64,000 nt of DNA from Sipunculus nudus (lineage: Eukaryota > Annelida > Sipuncula > Golfingiida > Sipunculidae). This document shows, one piece after another, positions 1-12,002 of this stretch. How positions within the stretch are numbered: the first letter of the stretch is position 1; every line of letters begins with the position of its first letter. The notes below the pieces were generated by a model that saw only the letters and a list, made by a program, of their open reading frames with translations, was not told the DNA's origin and made no database searches. The translations under genes and the position numbers were made by a program. Where the stretch lies: the NCBI GenBank assembly GCA_026874595.1, contig CM049320.1:4341464-4405463 (forward strand), read 5' to 3'.

Positions 1-1149
1 TGATTTTGAATGGGGTATAGTTTTATGGGCGCAGTTAATTAGCGTACTAACAAGATTCTTGTATAAATGGTGTATATCATGATGAGCGATAACTCTATTA
101 TGAGGAATACAAAAATGGCCGATCTGTCAGTAATTATGTATATGTGGTATGTATTCTAGTATAAGAAAGATTTTACCATAAAAGTTTTCGGTCCAAAAAC
201 GGTGTCTACATAATGGCTTCTTAGCTTGACTTCAAGGCAAATAATCTGAGCCAGATGATCTATTATTTTCACCATCAATAATCTTACTGTTATTAATTAA
301 TATGATCTATTAGAGACCTGTTATTCCCCCGAATCGTACGAATCGCATGTATATAATTGACCGATACAACAGTTACATGTGATTGATAGTAACCCCATTC
401 TCTCTAAGGCCGTTTGAAGGACAACACAACGCGAGGATTTCTCCACAGTGTACTTATAGCCACTTAATTCACAATTAAAATCGCCCATGAACAGCATGGT
501 GCCAAAGGATTAATAACCAATAACAGTCTTTTACTATTTCAACACAATTAGTAAACATGGAATTTCCCTGATTAATATTAGTAAGGTACACCATAAAGAT
601 AAATACTGGCTTTTGATGATTAATGGAATCGATTTGAACACCTATGATTCTATCACACCTCATGAAGATAAGGGGGTTACACGATACAACAAACGCGTTT
701 TCCATAAAGTGCTACCCCACCTCTACCCCGCCTACAACAGTCTGTCAAATTATGTTAACTGGCATCACATTTTGACTAAGACTTGTAATGAGTGTGAATA
801 CTGTCTAAAAAAAATGACTGTGCAGGAACAACCAATTCTAACAAATACCGAACATATCAATATTATATTTTATTATATTTAAGAGTATCAGATATAAAGG
901 GAGCACTAGACATAATGCCCCTTGCGTTAAATGTTCCTAATGTCAAAGACTCCATAAAAATACAAGATTAAATGATCATTGGATCAACGTCCTTTTTCAT
1001 ACCACCGCCGAATGTATATTCCCTGCGGCCGGAATTCGTTTTCTCCGACCACTCCCGTGTTCACTGACAGTTGTTCAATAAATGCTCGGGATGAACACCA
1101 TTAACATTTTTTAAAATTTCAAACTGATTGCTTTCACGCCACGCGACAT
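1..1149. other. Non-coding stretch, no feature recognised
   Basis: AT-rich sequence with no long open frame, no EGF-type cysteine pattern and no recognisable transposon protein. It is either an intron of the EGF gene whose exons follow at 2609, or intergenic sequence upstream of it. The short open frames here look like chance. Confidence 0.5.
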
Positions 1150-1419
1150 CATTTATTCAGCGAAACCCTCCGTTTTAGCACTTGTTGGTTTCTCCTCACG
1201 TAATATTTCACGGATCGCATAGTGTGGTACTGCCACTGAGCGTTACGACTGGTATCTTGGGTACGCCGATGTTGTGGAGCATTTAATCGGCGTCTTGATG
1301 GATGATCATCATAAGCTTCAATATTTCGTATGGAATTATCACGGTATTCTTCCCGACTATGTTCGATTTGATAAGATAGCAATAAAATGCTATTTTTTGC
1401 CAAATATCCTCGACTTATG

Positions 1420-1570
1420 TTGCTCAGTGGCGTTTAGATCTATGCGTCAACACAACGCTCACACCAGGAGCGCCCTAATGACACAGCGTGACTGCGCCCA
1501 CAGGACGGTGCGTCTGCGACCTAAAGGCGACCACATAACGCTGCAAGGGTCCTGCCGCGCGACTGTCAGC
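1420..1570 (+). repeat. Dispersed repeat, copy 1
   Basis: GC-rich segment that recurs at about 43380-43540 in the same orientation. Shared landmarks in order are a GTGGCGTT start, ATGCGTCAACACAA, a gap of similar size, then TCTGCGACCTAAAGGCGACC. The copies are clearly diverged. No coding capacity is evident, so a short non-autonomous transposon is the likeliest source, but I see no clean termini or target duplication. Confidence 0.55.
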
Positions 1571-1577
1571 AAGGCTT

Positions 1578-1772
1578 GAAAGTCCGGACCCCCCCCCCCT
1601 AATTTTTTTCCGCTGCAAGCTTATTTTAAGGGTTTTAGGCAAAATTTTGCGGCCTGGACCCCCCCCCCCCTTTCCGGCCCTGGTGATCTTTTTTAAGTGT
1701 TTCATTAGACCTCCTTGTTTGGATCACCCCCCCCCCCCCCCCCATTTCCTAAATAATTGATCCGCCCCTGCA
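1578..1772 (-). repeat. Poly-C/poly-G-bearing dispersed repeat (GGGGCGGATC family)
   Basis: Read on the minus strand it starts CAGGGGCGGATC (+ strand end about 1772) and contains three G-runs of roughly 10-18 bases, each beside GGTCC or TGATCC. The same start and organisation occur at 34122-34330 (+ strand, GCAGGGGCGGACCCAGGA), and a truncated copy with a G-run lies at 4908-4942. It is probably a short non-autonomous mobile element. The G-runs vary in length between copies. Confidence 0.5.
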
Positions 1773-2608
1773 GGCGACCTTACTGCAATGCTTGGCTTGC
1801 TGCGCTCTCACGGTGCTCTCTCTGAGCCCAAAACTTCCCCACAGAGCGATAGCTGCGCTGCTATTTCGACATTAGCGGCGACTATGGGGACCATAGCAAA
1901 GACCCCACAGCTCTCCTTTAGCACTTCGGGAGACTTAATCACACCCTCTTTATCCGGAGCTTATGGAAAATTCCAATCGGTCCCTTAATCAGGCTTAAAC
2001 CCCTTTTGCACAGGTGAGGCGATCGCTGAGATATCTTGACCGGTAAAAAAAAGATCTCTAAACGATATTTCTGTCAGAGTCCAGCGAGATCTCTCAATGA
2101 TCTCTTTAAACGGTTGACTCGGTCCAAAGCAATCTCGTAATGGGTCACGATATCTCAACGAAAGCTTAACCAACGCTTAAGGAGCGCACAGCAATCCTAT
2201 CGATCTCTCATTGATCTTTCAGCATTTTTTCCCAAACATTTAACATTCAAACGGGGCTAGTAGAGGCTTCAGAGCTCAATGGTCACTCAACGACCTCTTT
2301 GCTGTGTAAAGGAGCCCTTAATTAGCTTGGAAACATATATCCAACAAATATGTTACCAAGAACGTGGAGCCATATGAGGCTTTCCGGGTGTCAATTTTGG
2401 TTTTAAGTGATAGGTCAGTTAGGTCCTAGGTTACCACACTCAGATGTACCATCAGGATTAACCTCTTTCGTAAAGGCCTGTAAGAAATATATATTAGAAT
2501 TACCTTCCGGTTACCTTTTGGATAACATTATAGATAACTTTGTGTGATCGAATCAGTCCTGATTGAGATTTCTATCATAATGTTAATGATTATTTATTTC
2601 AATTTTAG
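1773..2608. other. Non-coding sequence upstream of the first EGF exon
   Basis: The region 1775-1990 is relatively GC-rich and has a short open frame with no recognisable domain. The rest is ordinary AT-rich sequence ending in a pyrimidine-rich splice acceptor (TTTCAATTTTAG) at 2608. It is best read as intron. Confidence 0.5.
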
Positions 2609-2731
2609 ATATCGACGAGTGCAGAGAAAATAAAGGGGGATGTGCTCACGACTGCGTCAACACTGTTGGGTCGTACCACTGTGTGTGTCGGCTTGGCTTC
2701 CATCTTGGAAACGACGATAAGACCTGTAGAG
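2609..2731 (+). CDS. Calcium-binding EGF-like exon (internal exon of an upstream-starting gene)
   Basis: A 123 bp exon of 41 codons in phase 1 at both ends, with acceptor TTTTAG before 2609 and a GTAGAT donor after 2731. It begins with the Ca-binding motif DIDEC (first G supplied by the previous exon) and has all six EGF cysteines. The segment [12 protein letters not shown] fits the Asp/Asn hydroxylation and Ca-ligand consensus C-x-N-x4-Y-x-C-x-C. Such domains form rod-like arrays in secreted or membrane proteins of the fibrillin, fibulin and matrilin type. The start of the gene lies outside the window. Family assignment is firm; protein identity is unknown. Confidence 0.9.
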
Positions 2732-3880
2732 GTAGATATGTTTTATGTGGGACCACGGCAATTCCCATTCAGAAACGGTGCCGTTGTTGTATAAAGGGAT
2801 GTTTCTCTGGAGCATGAAATTATTTATACTGGGAGAAACGTGTTTTAAACCCTTCGATAATCTGACCTCGAGTCTACGTTATAACGTATTTCATTTGCTA
2901 ACATTTCCAGTGTGACTTATATGCAGATGCACAAAACTTACCCCCTAACTAATTAACATCATTACTGCTAGAATTGTCACAATATTTATACTTTGTCTTA
3001 AAACAAAATATTTATCATTTCATTTTCATCTAATTTTGATTAAAATTTGGATTTTAAAAGTCAAATGAGTAATGAAATGTGATTCTGCCGTATTTACAAC
3101 TTCTAGAATGGCACATATCGTTTGTAATAAATACACGGGTGTGTATGATGATCATTGTGATGCCCTATTCAGTAGACCTGTACTCAGTCCGCGGTCATTA
3201 TCTCTTCAACATTTCAGTGAACAGTTAGCGCCCTTTTCCGCCCACGGCCTTGGAAATAAGGTCAAGATGTTATGACCGTGAAAAATTTCACCGCACTTCG
3301 GCTGAGATTTGAATTCATTGAGCTTCATGTTCTTTACCTTCGAGCTACAAAGCCAGTATTCTCTTGACCTAAGTTCGGGTTTCCATGGAGATTTGCCTAG
3401 AATCTCCCTGGACGTACAGGTAGAGGCTTCATTGGCGAAAACAAATGAACAAATAAAAGTTTCAGTTAGAACTGTGTTTTTTTAACCGTTATTCAGATAC
3501 TGGACATTTTCTGTCAAGTTTTTAAATTATTCCGGGGGGGGGGGACTTCTGAGCCTACTTGCTCGGATAATTTGTCACAGTCACCTTATTTTAGGCTTCC
3601 AAAGAGAAATTTTTAAGTTTCCAGGTCCAGGGGAGTAGTTAAGATTTGTGCCTTGTTAAATGACAACCGGCCGGAAGACGCTATGGCGCAGCTGACAGAA
3701 ACATAGCTGAACCAAAATTAAAGTGGGAAAGAAATAAAACATACCAAACTTTTGACATAGAAGTAATCTCATCAACCTAGGGCTATAAACCTCCCATGTG
3801 TTAAACATGAGGATGAAATGGAGCGATTTAAAGCACTTTTATTAAAGTCCCTTACTAATACTTTTATGTCGTTGTTTTAG
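2732..3880 (+). other. Intron between the EGF exons
   Basis: An AT-rich intron of 1149 bp joining two phase-1 exons. A G-run of about ten lies at 3534-3544. The last 30 bases before the acceptor, including ACTTTTATGTCGTTGTTTTAG, are almost identical to the acceptor region of the dead exon at 50308. The two exon neighbourhoods are therefore duplicates. Confidence 0.6.
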
Positions 3881-3994
3881 TGTGCATTGTGAACAATGCG
3901 ACGTGTTCTCACAGCTGCGAGAACATTAATGGGTTGTTCGTCTGCACGTGCCCTCAAGGCTACACACTGAGGAAGGCCGGTTTGACTTGCAAAG
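3881..3994 (+). CDS. EGF-like exon, non-calcium-binding type
   Basis: A 114 bp exon of 38 codons, phase 1-1, acceptor TTGTTTTAG and donor GTAAGC. It encodes six cysteines in EGF spacing with CENINGLFVCTC and GYTLRKAGLTC. The N-terminal DxDE calcium motif is absent: the exon opens directly with Val-Cys. It is therefore EGF-like but probably a weak or non-binder of calcium, although the internal hydroxylation consensus remains. The intron start (GTAAGCAAATTTTA) is shared with exons 39688 and 44352, showing common descent of exon plus flanks. It probably follows exon 2609-2731 in one transcript, as the phases match. Confidence 0.85.
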
Positions 3995-5750
3995 GTAAGC
4001 AAATTTTATATACTAGTATTTGTAATTTGGTAGACATTGTAGTATGATCTTCCATCTGTTTAAGGTGCGTGGGAAGGGGATACAGACCTTTTCTCTGCCT
4101 GCACTGTCCCTTGAGTACCTCCCTGGTTTATATCTGTGCTCTTGGTCAAATTTACGCTCTTTGCACAGCGCTTTACCTATAGGGCTACTACCTATATCGT
4201 AAGGCGCCTCGTATCCTGAATTGCAACACCAGAGGGAGCACTGTGTTTTTGTCCAATCAGATGAGACCTTGTGTTGAAAGACAAAGCCAAGCGAGGAATA
4301 CACGGAGCCAATCATATTCATTTCTTTTTGAGTGACAGCTCATCCCCCAGCGTAACAATCTGAACAGGCCACAAGCTCAGAGAGAATTGCCCCTGATGTG
4401 GTTTGTTTAGGGCCTTGGGCACATAGGATGCTCGGCCGGTGAGCTGTAATTCAAACGATACGTAACAACAAAGGCTGTGTGCACACCTCGCTGGCTGGTT
4501 TCAGTTCTGCAGACAACAGATACATGGCTACGCTAACACAGTCATAATGTCATAATCGAATGGGTCGATGATGCGAGAATGCAGAGGTAGCAATTTAAAT
4601 TCGACCGGAAACTCATCAAGCGGCGCTTGAAGCGCAGCAATGGGCGGAGCCAGGATGCCTGTCGAGTGTATGTCTATTGGCATCTGATTGGCTGCTTGTC
4701 ACATCATACGCACGTTTATTTCAGTGCACAACGAACCGCCATCTGGTGTCTAAATATATCATAAACGGTCAAAGCTGGCAGCGTGAAAATCGGTTGCTTC
4801 TTTAGAATTTCCGCTGCCTCGGAAGCGTAGGTCAAATTATATTTTGTACAGATGACGCGTGTCGGGTGTAGGTACGAGCTCACATACCTGACGTCACATG
4901 TCGGAACAGGGGCGGATCCAGGCTCGGGGGGGGGGGGGGGGGTCAACACTTAGTTCTAGGATCAAAATTGGGTAGATATTAGGCGTATTCGACTGGTACT
5001 TTTTAGAGGAGCAACTTTACGCTTTGCCCGCCTGTGCAGTAGCCAAGAAGAATGAAGTCCGATTAGTAAGTCCTGTAAAAATGACAGCTGGTGACACAAA
5101 GTACCGCATTCGGAGCTCCTCAGCCGAATCTATTGGCTTTCAGCCTCGGATGTATGTACGGCCCAATGATACTCCGCCGGAAAACCACCGGGTTGCCATT
5201 TCTACTGACTCGTTTAACCAAAGATCACAGTTTCAACCTAAAAAATATATTGATTTGCCATAATAAAATGTATATATAGGCTTGATATGTTTCTAAAAAT
5301 CAACTATTACCAGGTTCTGACAGTAATTTAACTAAAAATTTCAGTTTATAACAAGTGCCTCATACATCGCCCACTCTAGGTTGACTTTCTGGCATGAACT
5401 GTATCCTCGAACGGTCCAGATCAGTATACATGGGATTTTCCCCTCTGTTTCCTGAATCAGTGTTGTCTTATGGCTTTAATGGTAGATAATGTGAAGATTG
5501 GCAGTATCTGTACACAAAATTCGATGTTTTGCTCTTGCAAAGCGCACAACACATGTGCGCTTGACCTGCCTTGGCCTTGGCCTTGCCGGAATACTTTCCA
5601 TGGCGGCCTCCTATGTACACCCGAGGCTAGAAACCAACGGATTCCGCCGAGAAGTTATGAATGATAGTACCGATTACGTGATTAATTCCTTTTACTGCTT
5701 AATACACGCGGATTTTTTTCGGGAAGTTCGTGTAACACAAGGGCTCTAGG
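3995..5750. other. Non-coding stretch downstream of the second EGF exon
   Basis: No further exon is recognisable. A truncated GGGGCGGATCC repeat with a G-run of about 15 lies at 4908-4942. The open frames around 5020-5260 and 5470-5750 have no recognisable domain or EGF cysteine spacing, and I do not call them genes. Confidence 0.45.
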
Positions 5751-6655
5751 ACAACTACCCCCCAGACAATTACCCCCCGGACAATTACCCCCTGGACAAT
5801 AACCCCCCAGACAATTACCCCCTTGGACAACTACCCCCGAGACAACTACCCCCCAGACAATTACCCCCCCCCCCCCCGGTACAATTACCCCCCGGACAAC
5901 TACCCCCTGGACAACTACCCCCATGGTATAAAAACACTTTTATAGTACACATTGTACAAACTAAAAGTAAAATATTCCGATTTTAAGTAAAACAAATACC
6001 GATGATAATAAATTTCAAACCAAGCATAGGTGCATAAATCATGTATATGGTAAAAAAAAAAACAGAAAAAAAATCCATCACATCAACTTTTCAGTAGCTG
6101 TTAACTAGTTCTAGGCAATGCCTCTCAGATGATTGTATTGTGTATTGTAAATAAAATTGTAAATATATGGTAAAAGGTCCATTATATGAAATTTGCTTTA
6201 CATTAGCAATTTGTAAAACAAAAGCTTTCTAAACCTATGGTCCATATAACCACCCGCAAGCTTACAATATAATTCCATTCAAAAAGGGAATACCATTCAT
6301 TCTGATCCATTCTTACCAGTCTCTATAGTAATATCATAATAAGTAATAGCATGATATTATTATCTAAAGTGATTTTCTTTTAACTTTTTGTTTATAATTA
6401 ATTATATTTATTTCTTTGGAATTCTGTGCTACTCATTAGCAACACAGAATATATTTATATGTATAACGTGTACTTTAAATGTGTGATTTATACCATGGGG
6501 GTAGTTGTCCGGGGGGTAATTGTACCGGGAGGTAATTGCCTGGGGGGTAGTTGTCTGGGGGGTAGTTGTCCGAGGGGGTAATTGTCCTGGGGGGTAATTG
6601 TCCAGGGGGTAATTGTCCGGGGAGTAATTGTCCAGGGGGTAGTTGTCCTGTTGCC
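5751..6655. mobile_element. Non-autonomous element with inverted minisatellite arms
   Basis: The left arm (5751-5924) is about eleven tandem 14-17 bp units of the form GACAAYTACCCCCC. The right arm (6495-6655) is about ten units of the inverse, GGGGGGTARTTGTC. Both inner edges read CCCCCATGGTATAAA in opposite orientation (5920-5935 and 6487-6500), and both outer edges read GGACAAC. About 555 bp of AT-rich, apparently non-coding sequence separates the arms. The design suggests a foldback or MITE-like element whose terminal repeats were amplified into minisatellites. No target duplication could be fixed. Confidence 0.6.
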
Positions 6656-7345
6656 TAACACAAGATACCAGCCGAAAACAAAATGTGTAGAACGGGGAGA
6701 ACTTGCTACACAAAATCGACAAATCGAATACGCATATTAAAAAAAAAGTTAGCGGTGGCAGAAAAGGGGACGTCCAGGGGCGGATTTCAATACACAGAAA
6801 CACGGTTTGGCTTATATGGAAGTGAGGGCCCCGGATGAAAACTTTGTTTACTTCCGGTTGGCGAGTAAACAGTAGCACGTGGGCGCTTTGAATATGGTGT
6901 TAAGAATATAATGATATTGAAAAGTTTACACCTGTTTTGGATAAAATAAACACGGTGCTGGTCTTAATTAACAATCCAATCCAACAAGTATAACTAAAAG
7001 TAGGTTAAGCCCGTGATTTTCTGACCAAATTTAGCTTTAATGGGAATATATCCATCATCTGTCAGTCAGTGGCTGGCTGGGCCGGTATGGCGTATCTGTT
7101 CTGGTCTAGTATGCATGTCGTCACATCTCCTTAACATTGATAAGATGCCCATGCCGTGGTCATGTGATACATTTACATTTCATCTGAGGTTTAACAACAG
7201 ACTTTACACTATGATTACTCATGTCGGTCTTTTAGAGGATTCATGCCACACGGACATCCTATCGGATCATGCAGCTTTTTAACTGCTGATGATCATGCAT
7301 CTGGTAACATTTAAAGGCTTTAATAAAACTTTCAATTTTGGATAT
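6656..7345. other. Non-coding stretch, nothing recognised
   Basis: No splice-flanked exon, repeat with a partner in the window, or protein domain was recognised here. Confidence 0.4.
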
Positions 7346-7350
7346 ACAAT

Positions 7351-7390
<40 letters not shown>

Positions 7391-7460
7391 CATATATATG
7401 CTTGTATGCATATATATATATATATATATGTGTATACATATATATTTATATAACATACAT
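7346..7460. repeat. AT dinucleotide microsatellite
   Basis: Interrupted (TA)n tracts with occasional TTTATA and TGTATG interruptions. The short open frames around it are products of the low complexity. Confidence 0.8.
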
Positions 7461-8860
7461 ATCTTAGTCCTGTAAGAAAATGCTTCAAAGGGGCCTATAA
7501 ATATATGTAATGAAATAATATACAAAAAAAACTCTACATGATCCTTCGAAAACATTTTGTACCAAAAACAAAACAATATAAAATGATAGGAAGACATGAG
7601 TATAATTCATTAAAGTTGAAATTGTTTCACAGTGAAGGGAATCACGCAAAGGCGGAGTGGGTTCGACGTGGTACATGGTATTTACACAGTCTGCCATTAA
7701 TTTTTGGTAATTATATTTGTATCGTATTCTGTATATATATGCTGTTGTTTCATGGCGCACCTAATTTTCATTAAGCTATTTCTTAAATATATTTAACCAA
7801 TAAACCTAATTTCTTCTTAGAACTCAGCCAGCCTCACAAACAGAATATGACAAATTTTATTCGTTAACATCAAAGGCACGTAATTAGGCCCTTTTCATAA
7901 TGGTTTGAAAGAAATGTCTGAACATTTGGCTAGACCGGTCAGACTGGACAAATTTGTTTATGATGGGCTTTGCCTGGTTGCCTGACTTAAGCTGTATTAT
8001 TACATATAGTGAACACAGTGGAATGTCATGTTAAATAGAAATATTGCCAAATCAATGATGATGTACACTCCGAACAATGTTTAGCAATATAAAAATAAGT
8101 AAAGGAAAATTTTATATTATGTTTTTACGATTTAATATAATATAATATAATATGACACTCTTCTAAAATATAATTTCTCTATGGATTTTCTGATGACGTG
8201 AATTAATATTATATATGAAGTGATCCAAAACTAATAGTTCTTTTATTCTCTTTGAGAATATTTATAATGATCTGTCATTATTTGGTTATCTCGAAATAAT
8301 GAACATCGTGTATCTTACTCTTGAAACCAGTCTAATGTTTTTAAGCATAAACTTTGAATTAATGACCATCGAAATATTAAACTGCATGCACATTATAAAG
8401 TATATTATTATGCTTTTATTTTGGAAAAATAATGTTATATTCGTCAAAATAATTAGAATATATGTCACCAATAAGTTCGCTATATAAAAAGATGACAGGT
8501 ATTCACAATATCATTCTTTGTTAGATCTTATAGTTACAGTTGGCATCAAGTCTTATTATAATCAAATCATGGAATAAGATATAACTGATTTTTTACATTA
8601 GTCTCATTTTGTTCCTAGTTCTACATGACGTACAAAACACCACAATTGGTGGAATTGATCATAAAAGAAAAAGCAACTTATATGGCCCGGTAATACAGTA
8701 TAGTATCAATAATGTATACCATTTCTTATTTAGCATTATTTATTAGAAGGGTATGAAATGAAAGATTATTGTTATTGAAATCAATGTAGAATTATAACCC
8801 AAATTTATTGATATTTATATTTTCAAATTAACAGGCTATAATCAATATTATTACACCGAC
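7461..8860. other. AT-rich non-coding stretch
   Basis: Very AT-rich sequence without recognisable coding. A TAATA pentamer run lies near 8132-8152. No transposon protein or EGF exon was seen. Confidence 0.45.
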
Positions 8861-9264
8861 GTATTATATATGTATAATTTTATTAAATGATATTTTTAAA
8901 TATATATATATATTGTTATTTTATATATATATAAATTTAATTGTATTAAATTTTGTATAATGATATTTTTTTATTATATATATATACACATAGAAAACAC
9001 AGATGAACATGTACATATACATGTTTTATTATTTTGATATATCTATTGTGGAATAAACAGTTTTTGTGCTTTTGTGTAGAGAGATATATGTGTATATATA
9101 CATATATATATAATTATATATATATTTATATATACATATATGTAAATATATAATATAATATTTATACATAATATATATACACACATATATACACAAATAA
9201 GCATGTACACATGCGTGCCCTAATTATTTTGATATATATTTTGGAATAATCAGTTTCTGTGCTG

Positions 9265-9328
<64 letters not shown>

Positions 9329-9365
9329 ATATAAAGATATACATAATATATTATATATATATTAT
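8861..9365. repeat. AT microsatellite cluster with an embedded 200 bp duplication
   Basis: Long (TA)n tracts, the longest about 9269-9322. They surround two diverged direct copies of a segment containing ATTATTTTGATATAT then GGAATAA.CAGTTT.TGTGCT, at about 9028-9080 and 9222-9268. The copies are about 190 bp apart, so an ancestral unit of that size was duplicated within the microsatellite. Confidence 0.65.
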
Positions 9366-10290
9366 ATTTGGTTAAAACTTATACAAGTATGAAATAAGTA
9401 TAATGAAGAAGTCATGATTTGTCTTATCTAACCCGAAAAACTGTGTCATATGGAAAGCATTGCCCACTGAACTGACTGTGACACAGCCGCCAAGTGAAAT
9501 CAAGGAGCTGATGATATACAGGCCTCTTTAAGGCTGTCTATGTTAATGGTGTCATGGGATACATTTTCCTTAACAGCTGTCGAATGTTTAATTCCAACGG
9601 TGTCAGGTTATATAACATTATTTTATTCAGTCATGATAGAAAATATAAATGGTATAGTGGATTTAGCGATGATTTTCGTTTATTTCTCTAGTAATACAAA
9701 AGCACGTGGTGTTTGGTTACTCGCCAAACCACAACGAGGCAACCTGCAGCGGCATCGTGAGGTGACAGGGACGGACGATTTGCTCATTTGGAATATATAC
9801 AATACTTTTCTGGCAAAACCATCCCTCACACAGGTTTGCTATCTCCAATACACCTTTTTCTTTAGTTGTAACGGTTTCGTGTGTTTACCATAAGTAGACT
9901 GCATAGACAGACCCAACAAAGAGAAATACAATGATAGAAGAACCACCGGGCAAGGTTTAAAAAATCTTGATTTGTTAAGTAGCGAAGTATGGCAACCAGG
10001 TGGCGAGCGCGCTTTGTTTACATTTGTACCAATGATCTCGCCCGTACTAGCTTTTTATCACTTGTGTACAGGAGCACTCAAACGAATTAGAATAAAATAT
10101 TAGCAGATACATCATTTTTAAGGCGAAAAAAATCAGGCTATGTGTATAAAGCGCCTAACACTGTATGTGTATATTAAGTATAATTGGTGTGTGAATAGTT
10201 CCATTTAATATAAACAAAAAATGATAATTTTATGCATCCCAAACTATTCAGAGAACACAATTTGTGTCTTAAGATGTAAATGCATTCCTA
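9366..10290. other. Non-coding stretch, nothing recognised
   Basis: The 117-codon open frame at 9540-9893 has no recognisable domain, no neighbouring splice consensus of note and average composition. I treat it as chance. Confidence 0.4.
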
Positions 10291-10299
10291 AAATAACCC

Positions 10300-10842
10300 T
10301 TTTTAGCCCTCAGCTCTTAGGCTGATGGGCTATTGTCGTCACCCAAGCCGTCCGTCCATCCGTTTTACAGTGTGAGCGGGATATCTCTGAATCACCATAG
10401 GAATTTATTTCTTCTAAGCAGATGTATATTGACAAAATCTCGGTCAGGATCGAAGATGGGTGATCTTGACCTATTTTTCAATGTTTTAGTGATAATTATA
10501 GAAAAACGCTTAGAAGCTTATTTCTCAGGAACCACTGGGTGGACTTTTATTAGACATGCTATTAACATTGGGATTGATGGTTTTGTAACAGCTGCAGAAG
10601 TTTTGGAGCGCTAGCTACAATTTTCGGATTTTTAAACTTTAACCTTGTGAACGAGATATATATAAGTATCAAACTCAGGAAATCCATTTTTTCAGTGCTT
10701 ATGTTTATCAACAAAATTTTCTCAAGATCACAAAGCTTATAATAGGAAAAAGCAAGAGTATATTCCTCAGGAACCCTGGGTGGATTGTTATGAAACATGG
10801 TATGGTCATTTGCCTTGGTGATCTCGAAGTGCTGCATGAGTT
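10300..10842 (+). repeat. Dispersed repeat split by the LTR retrotransposon
   Basis: It starts with TTTTTAGCCCTCAGCTC and a CCGTCCGTCCATCCG motif, the same kind of head (an AGCTCAGCTGA-like hairpin followed by CCGTC repeats) as the element at 21831. It contains two related blocks ending in TCAGGAACC.CTGGGTGGA at about 10527-10550 and 10769-10790. The retrotransposon is inserted at its distal end, and the right-hand flank resumes at 16183. Confidence 0.5.
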
Positions 10843-10847
10843 GGGGG

Positions 10848-11042
10848 TGTTTGTCGGATGTTTTTCCAGGCACGCGACACAATCGCTCCTAAACGAGGAG
10901 GCTAACAGTTAACACGTTTAATGGCTGCCATGTTCGTCACACACACACATGATACACGTAATTGCCACAAGGGGGCGCAACAATAACTGGTAACATAATA
11001 CTCCCGTAGCCCGCATTAATAGTAAACATACGTCCCGTAACA
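10848..11042 (-). repeat. 3' LTR of the retrotransposon
   Basis: 195 bp, beginning TGTTTGTCGGATG and ending CCCGTAACA on the + strand. As the element is read on minus, this is its 3' LTR. GGGGG precedes it. It differs from the other LTR only by one extra base in the CACACA run near 10940. Confidence 0.93.
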
Positions 11043-11050
11043 TCTCCCTT
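11043..11050 (-). promoter_or_regulatory. Polypurine tract
   Basis: Reads AAGGGAGA on the minus strand, directly before the 3' LTR. This is the expected place and composition for the plus-strand DNA primer of an LTR element. Confidence 0.75.
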
Positions 11051-11429
11051 GTTAAAGTTAAACATCATAAGCAATATATCACATACAAATATCTCCATCA
11101 GTTATCACCTCACATTATTCCATTACAGTTACAGTCTTTGTTTGTTCACTAACCATCACGATACTTAATATTTCACATTTTCAGTCCATAAATTATTTTC
11201 TTCAGTTGACATCCATGGTTTATATGTATTACTCCGTTGACATTCTTTTTGCATGTATTTAGCATTTACTTACCAATAAAGGTTTTAAACAGTTTTGTTT
11301 TCTCTTTGTCCGTTCATATTTGTGTGCAAGTGTGTGCATATTTAACACATTACTGTCCACAATATATCATTATACTCATTTTAACTATCACTGTTTATCT
11401 TGTCAAAACTTTAAATTAATAATATTACA

Positions 11430-12002
11430 TTAGCACTGAAATCTTGCTGGTTGCCTTATCTCGCGTCCATATCGAGACTTCCTAGGAGTGGTTGTCTTGG
11501 GCATGACCTCTGTTTGGCTGTTGGTAGGGTCTCTGTCTAGTATAACTGTAGAACTGCTAGGTACTGCATTGACTGACTGACTGAACTGACTGTTACCAGT
11601 ATCTATATTTGCTTTCTCAGGTGTCTTCACAGTCTCAGATGTTATCACAGTCTCTTTCTCAATATTAATATTGGCATCACTATTCTCACCCTGTTGACTC
11701 TGATCTTGCCTAATAAACTTTCTATTTCTTCTGTAATAACTCCCATCATCTGTTCCTACTATATATGTCCTTGGACAAATTTTCTCCATACATTTTCCTT
11801 TTTGCCATGAGTCTTTTGAATTAATTGGCTGTAATCTAACTGGTTCTCCTATCTGAAGTTCTGGTAATGCTTTTGCATGTTTATCATACTGTATTTTGGC
11901 TTTTTGTCTCTTGACTTTTATTTGCTCTGGAACATCATCTACCACACTAGGTTTTAACAGTATTTCAGCTGTAGGCATGGTGGTCTTAATTCTACGTGAC
12001 AT
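11430..12002 (-). pseudogene. Pol C-terminal region (integrase tail), out of frame
   Basis: 190 codons open on the minus strand, continuing the integrase after a one-base loss near 12019. The N-terminal part, with a KVKRQKAKIQYDKHAK segment and LQIGEPVRLQP, matches the conserved region after the Ty3/gypsy integrase core, where the protein resumes DNA contact. The rest is a Ser/Thr/Gln-rich tail. It ends at a stop about 390 bp before the polypurine tract, so the 3' untranslated part is short and there is no envelope gene. Confidence 0.8.

Noticed and set aside
6429-6878. 149-codon minus-strand frame rich in DNYPP repeats
   Set aside because: It is a translation of the minisatellite arm, as is the GGV-rich frame at 5682-5924.
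9540-9893. 117-codon open frame
   Set aside because: Hydrophobic start but no domain, no splice partner and no conservation visible within the window.
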